Source of the DNA: Dipteronia dyeriana | Taxonomy: Eukaryota; Streptophyta; Magnoliopsida; Sapindales; Sapindaceae | Direction: 5' to 3' | DNA: 64,000 nucleotides | Assembly (NCBI GenBank): GCA_032871835.1 | Contig: CM065299.1 | Location: 4,311,001-4,375,000, forward strand | Shown here: positions 22,380 to 33,022 of the stretch, one piece after another | Position numbering within the stretch: position 1 is the first letter of the stretch | How the letters are laid out: every line of letters starts with the position of its first letter | The notes under the pieces: model-generated | The model's input: only the letters and a program-made list of their open reading frames with translations | The model's database searches: none | Told to the model about the DNA's origin: nothing | Translations under genes and position numbers: made by a program

Positions 22380-24115
22380 AAGCCTTCTCTCGACCCTTTT
22401 ATATCACCTCCATTCTACTACTATTCCGACCAAATGTTATGGTTCTTATGGTGTTTATCTGTTCTCATCGCCACGCCATGGTTTTCCCTCTCCAAGCACT
22501 GTACGGTTTTGTCCAAGACCCTACCTCTATTAATCTCAGGACTTTTCTACAACAGTGGATCAGAGAAGGATACTCTCACCTGCACATTGGAGCGATCAGG
22601 ATAATCCTTACCTTGCATGGCAGAAAAGGATTACCAGTCACGGCACGAATTGCCCTCCTCAATACAATTTACAAACAATATGAACATGCAGTCATTGGCA
22701 CGTGCCTCTCTACTTTACATGCAGGAAGTATCTCACTCACCTATTACCCAAACTTCAACATCCCTCTCAGGGATCTGAATCTACATAACTGCCTCAAAGT
22801 CCAACTACAGATCATAGGAGCCCCTATGATGCCAAATTCATATATGACAACCCTCCATCATCAAATTGCATACAGACTCCAAGATCATGCTCTTGATCTT
22901 CCCATCCCTGGACATTCTGGAGATACCATCTTCATCAAGGCTGAGAGAGAAGATGAGGTCCCTACTATCATCCAGATTCCTAAACAACTGCCCAGAGAAA
23001 AGCTCACAGAAATCATGCCCTTAAACTGGATCACCAACTATGAGAAGGCTTTTCAAAACACCACGCCAGTGGTGGCAACTGAAACCAAGTTCACGAAGTT
23101 AGCGGACGGTTCAATCCAAACTACATACGAACAGATTGGCACTTCAGAAGCAAGCACTCCTGCCACTGAGGCAGCACCCAGTGCTCCTCCCGTTTTTCAA
23201 ATCCTGGCAATCCGACCGGTCACAACAGAACAAGAAATTCTCATCCATCATTTGGAGACTGATGGAACTCCAGTCTACACAGACAAAGTCAACGGGCATT
23301 TCATCTGAGACGTAGACCCAGACATGTGTGATGCTGATTGCGAATGCAGGACTTGCCACAAATCTGAAAGGACATCCTGTAAACCTGCTTCCCCGTTCAG
23401 AAGGCCTAAAGGCCCTCACAGCCCTTGGATTGGTCTACGACCAATAAAAAACAAACATCTTCCCATTTATGATAGGGCACTACAAATCCTAAGAAAAGAA
23501 GGTTTACTTCTAGATAAACCAACAAAATTGCTGCCAACTGCTCCAACTCCGATCCCGTGCTTCATGGCCTCTAGTTATGATAAAGACTTCCCTCCCCTGG
23601 ATTCCTCATCGAATCCTGAAAGGAACCTATTCTCCAGACCTTTCATCCAGTCAACAGAAGTCTTACCTGATGGATCCCACAAACAGCCCTCCCAGGTTGA
23701 ACAAGTCCTCAACTGGCACACCCGCAATGCAACAGTTTAAAATAGAGTACTTCACTCTATCGACCAGAAGATTGATAAGGTCTCCCACCATGTCTCTCAA
23801 CAAGACAACCAGTTACAACATCTTGATTTCACGCTCCGGAACATGTATACAGACCTGCAATCAAGAGTTTCTAGGTTGGATGTTGACCTGCACCAGTATA
23901 TCAGCCAGGGATACTTCGGCTCTGATTTTGACAACAAAGAAAGGGAAATCAGACGTCTCAAGGACCAGTTAGACCAAATAACAAGGGACCACTTTATCAG
24001 TACACCCTACCTTCCAAACCCTCATCCTTACTCCCCGTCCTTGATATTTCCAACCCAGTCACCACATCCATCTCTGTTAGTATCTGACCGGAAAAGTACC
24101 CTGTTAAGGCCATAA
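22380..24115 (+). pseudogene. Endogenous pararetrovirus movement-protein region
   Basis: One frame runs from 22439 to 24115, interrupted only by a TGA at 23306-23308 and a TAA at 23738-23740. The first about 190 residues resemble the movement-protein domain found in endogenous Caulimoviridae of plant genomes (GLPVTARIALL, YKQYEHAVIGTCL, TLHAGS, YPNFNIPL, LKVQLQIIGAP). After the first stop there is a Cys-rich patch (CDADCECRTC) and a Pro-rich linker. After the second stop there is a probable coiled coil (IDQKIDKVSHHV ... EIRRLKDQLDQI). A florendovirus- or petuvirus-like source is plausible but unproven. The rest of the polyprotein is missing and the copy is a decayed fossil. I chose no functional start. 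Confidence 0.7.
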
Positions 24116-24199
24116 AAAATATAATAATGTTTAATGTATAAAAAATATAATAATTTTTAATATATTATTATAATATATTTATATATGAATATATATTAT
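24113..24199. repeat. TA-rich tract after the viral fossil
   Basis: AT-only sequence (ATAAAAAATATAATAAT-like) begins where the viral-like frame ends and joins the right half of the split TIR element. Confidence 0.6.
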
Positions 24200-24564
24200 A
24201 ATTTTTTATTTATAATTTAAGAGTTTAGTTTTGATTAATTCATTTTTTTTTAATTAATTTTTGATGTGTTACTTTTGTTTAATTTAAAAATTATAGTACA
24301 AAAATTATATTGGTTAATTGTTTAATCAATTTGTTTATAGTTGTAATAATATTAAACAAAATACTAAAATTGATATTTCAATTTTTGATAGTTTTCGGTT
24401 AACCTACCAGACACGTTTTTTCCGTTTTTATTTTGAAAATACAGCTTTCAGTATATGCTACTAGACCCGTTTTCAGAATTCGAAATTGAAACCAAAAATA
24501 CTGCTTTTATTTTCATTTTTATTTTTAAAAAACAACAACTGAAAAATACTTACAGGACGGGCCC

Positions 24565-24959
24565 GAATTATTTGTTTATTTACTAGTGAATTATTATATA
24601 TTGGGATATTTGATCTCATCATCGAGTATTTTCCATGAAAATAAGTATTTATTTTACGGTTGTCAGATAACTAGGAAACGGACTACTTGATTAAACAGTA
24701 TTAAGGGTTTTTTTTTTGTTTTTTTTTTGTTTTAAATAACTTTTACTATTTTACACGATATCAGAAAAGAATGATATGATTCAAATTTATAACTTCGGTA
24801 GTGTAGATGTATGTAATGGATGTACCATTAGATCAAACTCATATTGTCTTATTATTAATATTGTGTTGAATACCAATTAAATTTTAAAGAAATTGTTTGG
24901 GAAATTTAATTAATAGCCGGATTGTATAAAATATTATTGAATCACCAAATTAAACATAA
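24565..24959. other. AT-rich intergenic, no gene seen
   Basis: No ORF or clear repeat family is recognised. An (AT)n tract lies just beyond, at about 24975-24998. Confidence 0.4.
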
Positions 24960-25480
24960 TAAAAGTGCTGAAATATATATATATATATATATATATACAC
25001 CAGCATAAATTTAATTAGAAAGTCTTGTGGGAGGACACAATTTTTGTTCAGACCTGCGACTTGTTTCCACGTAATGGACAATTCAGGACTTGCAATCTTG
25101 ACAATAAAATTCATTAGTTAATCGTATGTAATTAGTAATATAATTTATATATATATATATATTCACCATCAAATATTTTCGAGGAAACATATCAAATAAT
25201 GGTTAGAGCGAAGTTGAATCTGCCTATAATTTGACCTCGATTACGAACAAATCAACCTTACTTCATTATACAGTATAGCCAAGAAAACATTCAAAAAGAG
25301 AATAACACTAACTTGGATCATAGTAATAAGTGTCTTTTAAGCGGTACTTATGTAACGTTAATCGTGTAACGATACATAGTTTAAAAAACAAAATTGTATA
25401 TATATACTCTCAGACTTAAAACAAAAATGTTTTATTATTGTACAACATTACATACGTAGTCGTTTAATATGTGTTAACGT
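24960..25480. repeat. HD-ZIP locus flank block, copy P0
   Basis: 25028-25130 is similar to 36675-36770 and 40620-40690 (ACACAATTTTTGTTCA, GACTTGCAA, TGACAATAAAATTCATTAG). 25188-25480 is strongly similar to 1690-1985 and more weakly to 40975-41230. It lies about 1.5 kb beyond the 3' end of the START-only gene, as the related block lies about 1.1 kb beyond the 3' end of the HDG2-type gene. It is non-coding. Confidence 0.65.
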
Positions 25481-25617
25481 GTCGTTATGAGGAGTTTTAG
25501 GACTTAAATGCTATATATTCATTTCTATTTTTATATCTATATATCTATATATAAATCTCCTATAATTGAATCATTAATTAGTTTTTTAAAATTTAATCAT
25601 TAATTAGTTGTTTTGTC

Positions 25618-25666
<49 letters not shown>

Positions 25667-26160
25667 TATACTCCTTAATTTCAATATTTTAAGTCTTGTA
25701 TTTATTTCCTTATCAGTTTTGTAATTTGAATCGGTCCTTATAAACTCATAACATCTCTTTAATAATTGTTGTAGTTTTGACTTTAAATGCTCTCTTATTG
25801 GTTCATCTCCCTTGCATAATATAAACTATTATATTTAATATATATATTGTTAAAAAAAAAATTGATAAATAGTATATATCGTTAATTAGTTATATACTTA
25901 TTATAAATAGTAATATAAAGAAATCTCAAAAAGAATTCATTACAATCTTATTGCTCCTCTCTAATATTTTTCCATATACAGCCCACTAGGCCACTACTCC
26001 AATTATTTGATTCATTTCAACATTCTTAATATCCTTCCTATTTTTCTTTCTCACTCTAGCTATTCATCGTAACATTTTTAAGGAAAAACAATGTAATCTA
26101 TATTTTTCTTCTATTTTATTTTTTCTTATTAGGTACCCTTTTCTCCCATTATAATGACCC
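25481..26160. other. AT-rich intergenic with (ATT)n tract
   Basis: A perfect trinucleotide ATT tract of about 50 bp lies at 25618-25667. No gene is seen. Confidence 0.6.
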
Positions 26161-26164
26161 GTTT

Positions 26165-26720
26165 CTCCTATTTTATTGGATTAAAAATAGTCCAATCTCG
26201 TGTTTGGTGAGTCTAAACAACAGGACTATTTTTATCCCCAACTTTAATTTTATCCCATTGGAGGGGTATAAAATTATCCCCTCCATATCGATGGGGTTAA
26301 GGTGGTCCAAGATCTTGGACTGAGATTGGCCAAAGTGATCCAGGATCTGTCCAATCTTCTTCGTATGTGGTTTATGGCCTGTTTTTCCACCACAAAAGAG
26401 AGGAAGAGGAGAGAGGAGAGAGAAGAGAGAAGAGAGGGGAATGAGAGGAGTCTAATGGCAACTAGGAGAGAAAGAGAGAAAAAAGATGAGTAAAATGGAG
26501 TGTGTCAATAGAGGAGAGAGGAGAGAAAGAGAGTCAGATGTGCGGTGAGATAAAGTGATTGGACACTTAATCCATAGCCATCACATACCAAATATATGAC
26601 TGAACTATTTATATTACAATCCCATATTACACCAAATACGGACAATGTTATAATTAATTCAATTAAATCAAATACAATCGATCTTATCTCTTAAAATTAG
26701 TCCAATCTTATCCTACGTAC
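26165..26720. mobile_element. MITE-like element, TCCAATC-rich
   Basis: The left part has TAAAAATAGTCCAATCTCGT and the right part is its approximate mirror (TTAAAATTAGTCCAATCTTA with GTACCAAA), but the ends are not sharply defined. The interior holds a purine-rich GAGAGG/GGAGAGA tract at about 26398-26480. It is related in sequence style to 30755-31195. It is non-coding; the short ORF across the purine tract is not supported. Confidence 0.4.
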
Positions 26721-26995
26721 CAAAAACAACTGTCACCAGATTAGAGGAAGTCAATTTCTGTCACAACCTTCGTAAGTTCTTCAATCTTCATATTCTTTTC
26801 AAAAAAAAAATCTCATCTTCTGTTGTGAATGCAACAACAAAAAATGGATAGAATATTATATTAAGCTATCACTCGACCAAAATATTTAGCGTAACAGGTG
26901 TAAGAGTCTAAATAAATATAGTCAAAATCAGTAAATTGAGGATGAAAATTTGAAAGAAGAAATAAATTACCTAGAAAATGTTGAAACATTGAAGC

Positions 26996-29900
26996 TCATG
27001 CATTCTCGCATGACAAAGAAGCCTTTATGTTCTCAATAGTACAAGCAACCAGATTGATAATAGTTTCAATAGCCTCAAGAGAGACTCTTGCGTTTGGAAC
27101 TAAATCAACAAAAATCTGGAAAGAGACAGTGAGTAGAGATCCACTAGATGAAGCTGCATCGATGGTGCCATGATGGACGGCGGTTCCATCCGGTAGAATC
27201 GCAAATCCGGATGGTAGAAGCGTGAGGTAATCAGGGTAGCCTCCACCATTGAGTATTTCATTCATTGCAACTATATCAACGGGAGCGTAAATCACGAAAG
27301 CAGCCGTTGGATCAGAGCGACTCTCTTGTACAAGCAACATGTTTCCCTGGCTTGAATTTTCAGTACTCTACAGTCATGATTAATCAGTTAATTACTAATA
27401 AGTGAAGAACTTAAATATATATTATAAAGTGAATAAAACAGTAAAATTGTTGATATGTGTAGGAGGACTCACGTCTAGCACTCGAAGTAAAGACACACAG
27501 TTGCTTGTATTCCAACCATTAGCAATATGTGCAATTTCTGGGACAACGCCTTCATTTGAAAGAACATCCCACTGCACTTATATGAAAAATTAATTTTAGA
27601 ATCAAATTTCTTCTATAACATCCCACCGAACATCTCTGAGTTGAATGAACGCTCTTCCCAACAAGCTACTTTGAGGCATTGGGCTCAATAAGAGATTTTA
27701 TAGAATAATTATTGAAAAAAAAAAGAAAGATCATGATCATCATATCTATGCATTAATCTTTAAAGGTAATAGTTTTCGCATTCATGTACTCGACTTTGTT
27801 AAAATTAGAATCAAGGTAATTATTGCATTTCATATTACCTGATTTCGGGTAGCATTATCACGAAGAAAATCGAAAACCCTTATCTGGGGAACAGGAAGCC
27901 TGAATGAAGTTGTAGCACATAGAACAAGGCCAGGAGGTCTTGTTGGATCATCGACACTATCTCTGGTCATGAGTCTCACATCATCAGCTCCAGTTCCTGA
28001 AATTACTGTTTTCCAAGTATGAGCAGGGTTGGCGCTCACTCCAGCAAGAAAACTTATCATCATTCTATCTGCCATCTTCAGCATACGCTTTCTCTCTTCA
28101 TCTTGATTTGCTATGACAAAACAAATAACATCATTAACAAGTGTGCAAATAATATTAATTATTAGTTGTTCTTCGCCTAATGTTAACACACTAATTATCT
28201 TTTAAGGATTACGAATTTACAATTGTGCCTTTAATATAATACTTTTTTTTTTGTTTGAAGGAAGTCTTTAATATAATACTTTGATAGACGATTTTATTCT
28301 TTTAAGATTTATCAGATATAGTCATTATAGTCGATCAGATTTGATTGTATTTCATTAAATTTATAAGAAACTTTCAATATATACGTCTTAGGACTGACAT
28401 TAATTAAAAACACCCACCTTATAAGTATATAACAATCTTAGTTTAAAACCAAGGGTCCATCTAGGTCCCAATGTGGCTTCGCCACTAGATATAGATATAT
28501 TTACCACCATCAATCAGATTTGATTGTATTTCATTAAATTCGTAAGAAACTTCTAATGTATGTCTTAAGACAACAAACATTGATAAGACCTACCATATAA
28601 CGATCTTAGTTTAAAACCAAAAAATAGGGAATTCGTAATATTACCACGGACATCTCCAGTACGAGTACTGTTTGTTGTCATGTTACTTGCAAGCCGAAGA
28701 CAATGTCGATCTAGGCTAACAACCCAACGTTTTGCCCCAGAAAAATAGCCAGAGCTAACCAGCTGCATGTAGAGGTCATGTACACCTCTATAATCAACCT
28801 CAACATTCTCAACCCACGTAACCTAATGCATATATGAAAGATGAATTTAAGTAAATTGTATACATTTATGACTGATATGCCAATGTCAATTTTAATTCTA
28901 ATCAAAGTAGTTAATTCAATTAATTAATCATCTAATCACATGCCTTTGAGTATCCATTGGGCATTTCCTGAATTAAACAACCAGATGGCCTTCTTCGGCA
29001 TCTAACTGCTCGATTAGGTTGTAAAATATTGTCCAACGAAACATCAACCACTGCCCATGTATCTTCTACAAGCTGCTTACAGTACCTCAAATAATGACAC
29101 TGTCGAGTTGGAACTAGTGGTGATGGAACTTGAAATTCAGCTGTCATCTGAAAGATCAAATATTGAACACATAATAAAAGCGAATTTATTCGGGAAAAAA
29201 AAAGATATATAAGAAGGCTTCAATTTGTATAAATTAACCATATATCTTAGTAACATTAATTTGGTACATGGAGTTTGATCGAACGGAATTACTATTAATT
29301 GAGATTATTACGATTAAACTAAAATTGATTGAATTAAAATTAGATTGGATGATAATTTAAATTTTTAGTCTCATATATATAATATGGAATCGATTAATTA
29401 AAGGATATTTCAATACAGTCAAATATAATATGTACTCCATCCTAAACACCAAATCTGGACTCTAGGGTTTGTGTATGATGAACTTTCCCTAGCTTCTCGA
29501 TTTCATAGAATTGATTTATGTATTCGTGTCACCTTTAAAGTAATGAGAAACAAAAACAAATGATCAACTAAAGCTGTAATAAGAAAAATATATTATTACC
29601 ACTTGCAGGACACCATTGTAGGTCCCTGCTTCACCTTTTGATCTTGACAGTAATTCTAGAGTCTTAGTTTGAGAGACAATGCTAGAGAACACAGCCGACC
29701 ATTGATTCTGCATATATATATTGGAAAGAAAAAAAAATGACCAAATATTGTTACCGTCACATATTACTTCACAGAGCAAAATTAAAGAAACAATTAATTA
29801 AACCTACCACGTCCATCAGAATTTCAATTATATTAACGCGGTTCATTCGGACAACAACAGTTTCTCGAGAGGCCTCGCGATGGAATACAACTGGTTTAGG

Positions 29901-30098
29901 CCTGATCCATCGAGGCAATGTTTGAATATATTCGTTTTCGTTAAGTACAGTGGTGCCGTCAAGGTAATTGCGCGTCCACAAGGGTTCACCCTTCTCAGCC
30001 ATTCTAACGAGTTCCTCCATTGCTGCAACAGCTAGCTGGAATATCTTCGGCTTATCGGCATCCTTTAACGTTGGAGCTCTGATGGACATCATCGGCAT
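26996..30098 (-). CDS. START-only paralogue of class IV HD-ZIP (7 exons)
   Basis: Exons on the minus strand: 30098-29808, 29707-29600, 29147-28944, 28822-28645, 28110-27839, 27571-27473 and 27367-26996 (stop included). Joined they stay in frame for 507 aa and end in SLSCENA, exactly like the HDG2-type neighbour. Residues 1-97 match the start of its START domain ([21 protein letters not shown]). Later exons carry [41 protein letters not shown] and [12 protein letters not shown]. The N-terminal extension, homeodomain and zipper-loop-zipper are absent; homology begins abruptly within the parent's exon 5. The first Met (MPMMSIRAP) is at the breakpoint, with a TATA-like motif about 125 bp upstream. 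Intron 3 starts with GC instead of GT (AAAG|GCATGT); reading through it would give a stop after four codons. It could be a START-lipid-sensing competitor of HD-ZIP IV proteins or a decaying copy. Confidence 0.7.
28325..28625. repeat. Tandem duplication inside intron 4 of the START-only gene
   Basis: Two direct copies of roughly 120 bp lie at about 28325-28455 and 28500-28625. Both contain TTTGATTGTATTTCATTAAA, TAAGAAACTT and AATCTTAGTTTAAAACCAA. The same duplicated arrangement occurs in the corresponding intron of the HDG2-type gene (43866-44103). Confidence 0.65.
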
Positions 30099-30214
30099 GA
30101 ACTTTTTTGGTTAACACACAGGAAAGAATAACGTGTACTCTAAATTTTTAATTACCAAAAAAATATATATATATCCAAATCCAAATCCGACAGCACAATT
30201 TTTCCTAATGAGTG

Positions 30215-30232
30215 GACTGCATATATAAAAAA
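30215..30232 (-). promoter_or_regulatory. TATA-box candidate of the START-only gene
   Basis: On the minus strand the sequence reads TTTATATATGCAG, about 125 bp before the predicted ATG at 30098. Spacing is plausible for a short 5' UTR. AT-rich context makes chance occurrence likely. Confidence 0.3.
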
Positions 30233-30259
30233 ACCAGCATTGAACAGCTACCAATTCAG

Positions 30260-31430
30260 ATTAAAACTAATATATAGAAAGCTATTAACTTCAAAACTAC
30301 AATGTCGTGTAGTATTTTTGCAACACAAGCCCAAGCCCAATCTCAAGCCCAATCTCAAGCCCATCCGAAATTTTCTATTGGTTTCTTTCATTTTCCTCCT
30401 CTTTCTCAACAATCAAACGGCGAGATTGAATCCACAGTTTATTTGATGAAGCACAAAGTTTTTATTATTTGGTTGAGTTCTTCTTGTGTTGTTACCTTCT
30501 TGGCTTCTTGGCTTTTGTAAATAAAATTGCCGTTAAAAAAAAGTATGTCTCTCATAATGACACAGCGTAGCCAAGTTGACTTCGATTTGTGAACTTTGTG
30601 ACTAGCAATCTGTCTGTGTTTATGACATTTGCAGAAGACTGCTTATAAACAGATTGGACTTGATGGATTTAAACAATATATATATAGCTCTAGCTAGCTA
30701 GCAATTACAGTCAAAACGCTATTATCTTCTAATCAATTTTCATAATATATCAAGGACCTATTTGACACCTGGATTTGGATTTGGATTAGGATTGGACTAA
30801 TTTTAATCCAATCTTATGTTTGGAAGCATACCGGATTAGCTTGGTCAATCCGGTGAGACCCAGCATTTAGTGATTTAGTTCTAAAAATATGGGACTATTT
30901 TTTTTTATATATAAAAAAAAATTAATAAATAAAATGAAAACTTTTTTTTCAGAAAATACTCTTTTATCAAATATTTAATACAATCCTATGTTTTGCCAAG
31001 CAAAACGTGATATTAATTTAATACAGTCCCATGTTTCTCCAAACACGGTATAGTATTAATTTAGTTCAATCCAGTACAATCCAATCTCATATAATCTCAG
31101 TCCCATATTAAACCAATCCAATCCAATCCAATCCCATAAAATAATCCAATCCCATAAAATAGTCTAATCCAATCTCGCGCACCAAACGGTGCCTAAATGC
31201 TTCGGGAAAAATCCATTTCTCAATTTTCATAGTGAGAATTATTATTATATATTATTATCATTTTGATATAACACTTGCGATATTATAACCACTTAAAGTC
31301 AAAAAATTATTAAATTGAATAAACGTTCTTACCATCTAATCGTATCGAATGGTGACAAGTGCGACCATATTCTATCGGCATATAATTGCGACAATAATAA
31401 TTTTGAAGAGATTGCATATATATAGAGGAA
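30260..31430. repeat. HD-ZIP locus flank block, copy P1 left part
   Basis: 30300-30420 matches 37280-37400 (AAGCCCAAGCCC runs, CCATCCGAAATTT, TTTCTCAACAA, GAGATTGAATC). 30555-30680 matches 37870-37990 (GTAGCCAAGTTGA, CATTTGCAGAAGA, AACAGATTGGA). 31210-31430 matches about 40200-40330 (AATTATTGCG-type and AATAATTTTGAAGAG). A MITE-like element at about 30755-31195 lies between. This block directly abuts the truncated 5' end of the START-only gene. It is non-coding; the short ORF from 30240 is not supported. Confidence 0.6.
30755..31195. mobile_element. MITE-like element
   Basis: The left end has GGACCTATTTGACACCTGGA and the right end CACCAAACGGTGCCTAAATG, an imperfect inverted pair. The subterminal regions are rich in GGATTGG on the left and CCAATCC on the right. 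There is no ORF. The family is unassigned. Confidence 0.45.
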
Positions 31431-31438
31431 ATTTTTTA

Positions 31439-31594
31439 AGTCAGTGTGCACTGATATAAATCCGTTAGTACGTTGGATGTAAACCATTAGATTTACATAC
31501 TTTGACTCAAAGTGTATGCACTTGTCAAAACTTCTTCATAATTAATGGTCCATGTGTAACGCAATGATATAACTTATATCAGTGCGCACTGACT
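31439..31594. mobile_element. 156-bp MITE with near-perfect TIRs
   Basis: The left terminus AGTCAGTGTGCACTGATATA is mirrored at the right by TATATCAGTGCGCACTGACT with one mismatch. No target duplication is clear. It is non-coding. Confidence 0.65.
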
Positions 31595-31621
31595 GGAAAA
31601 CCAATATATATATATATATAT

Positions 31622-31623
<2 letters not shown>

Positions 31624-31671
<48 letters not shown>
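31624..31671. repeat. (GT)n microsatellite
   Basis: About 24 perfect GT units follow a short (TA)n run at 31603-31622. The tract directly abuts the TGTAACACCC start of the probable solo LTR. Confidence 0.9.
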
Positions 31672-31674
<3 letters not shown>

Positions 31675-32354
31675 CACCCAATGTCTTTCAGGCCCAATTG
31701 AAAGACCCAATTTTTTTTTAAAAAAAAAAAATGGGATAAGCGTGAAGCAGAAAAGGCATCAGTTGAGTAAGCCAAGTGAACTGCATGGCTGACAGGCAGC
31801 TGTGAGCTTGGTTAATTAGCTCACAACTTCAGCTGTGTCCTTTCATAAGTATATATATATGAGGATAAATGTTGTGAGAGCTAGAAAGCAGTAGAATCAA
31901 GCGGAAGAAAGGAAAGAGAAGAAAAGAGAAAAGTCAGTGAAGCTCTCGTAATTACAGATTTCAGTTCTTCTTTGATATCCAGTTTCTAATTGGATCTCGT
32001 GATTGATAGAGAAAGAATACAAAGGGAACCTAGCATACTCAGTCTGAGATAAGCTTGATGTCTAAGTTGTGAGTGAATTAAGTTTCAGTTTTGTTTTAAA
32101 CTCAAGTTTACAGTTTTATGCTTTAATTGCTACAAATCATTTTAAGCTTTTTATTGATTTTTATGATTGATGGTGAGTATACAGAGAACTGAAAGTGTAT
32201 ATTTTATACTTATATTAGCATTCAAAATCAGTATATTATTTTTATGAATTATCAAGAAGAGATTATGATTTCTATAAAAGCACCATGTATGTACCCTTCC
32301 CCAGTTATGATTATGGTTGGCTTTTGAGGCCGTTCTACACATGTGTATGTCATG

Positions 32355-32490
32355 AGTCGCTCTGCATGTGCATGACCAGAGAAAGAGTAATAGAGTCGCT
32401 CTGCACTTGTATGACCAGAGAGTCGCTCTGCCAGAGCATGACCAGAGAAAGAGTAATTGAGTCGCTCTGTTCGGGTATGACCAGAAGTTA
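32355..32490. repeat. Minisatellite, GAGTCGCTCTG units
   Basis: Four units start with GAGTCGCTCTG and contain ATGACCAGAGA, with unit lengths of about 25-45 bp because a GAAAGAGTAAT spacer is present in some. They lie inside the probable solo LTR. The ORF across them is repeat-derived. Confidence 0.75.
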
Positions 32491-32883
32491 TTCATGACTC
32501 TGCGTTTGCCCGAAATATTTTGGCTTACGTATTGAGGATATCCTCGGTACGAATTTGGTGCAGATTAAGATTTTATAAAGTATTTATTCTTGTTCAGCAA
32601 AGAGAAGCATTCAGTTTATTCAGTTTATTCAGTATGAAAGTAGATATATTATCTTATGCCATGTATTACTGAATGCTTATTGTAAAGTGGTTTAGAAAAG
32701 TGTTTTTAAAAATTTTCATTCACTCACTGGGCGTTAGCGCTCATTCTTTCACTCTTAAATATTTATCCAGGTAGCTGCTCGGTTGTGCGAACTCAGAAGT
32801 TTTGAGGTGGGCCACTCGATGACATCATGAAGCATAAAAGTCCATGCATTTTATATTTTCATGTACATATTTAGAGATATGAG

Positions 32884-33022
32884 GTCGGCATGGTCGGGAC
32901 GGTAGGCATGGTCGGGATGGTAGGATTTCTACTCGGCTCACTTGACCTACTCGGCCCACTTAACCTACTCGGCCCACATGGCCTATTCGGTCTACTCGGC
33001 CTACTCGGATTTCTTACTCGAC
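32884..33022. repeat. Minisatellite, CTACTCGGCC units
   Basis: First two GGCATGGTCGGGA units, then at least six degenerate units of CCTACTCGGCCCA (about 12-16 bp). They lie near the right end of the probable solo LTR. Confidence 0.7.

Larger units (their letters stand above)
21471..24564. mobile_element. TIR element split by TA-rich DNA and viral fossil
   Basis: The left end, GACCCTGTCCTGTA (21471), mirrors the right end, TACAGGACGGGCCC (24551-24564), with further TTTCAGT/ACTGAAA pairing inside. The left block 21480-21680 and right block 24200-24564 are collinear with the two halves of the unsplit copy at 3690-4295. About 2.5 kb separate them. That insert contains a fragment related to the element at 55817-57094 (about 21690-21745, with GACAAGACGGGACAAG), a (TA)-rich tract (21749-22107), the caulimovirid-like fossil, and more TA-rich DNA to about 24200. 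The family is unassigned. Confidence 0.6.

Noticed and set aside
22439..23308. 289-aa + strand ORF as a host gene
   Set aside because: The sequence continues in the same frame past a TGA and matches the movement-protein region of endogenous caulimovirids, so it is treated as part of a viral fossil.
26996..30098. Calling this locus a full HD-ZIP transcription factor
   Set aside because: No homeodomain or zipper exon occurs upstream, up to the flank repeat beginning at about 30260, so only a START-only product is supported.
32355..32490. A CRISPR-like array
   Set aside because: Units are unevenly spaced and degenerate, lie within a plant LTR, and a eukaryotic genome makes CRISPR implausible.
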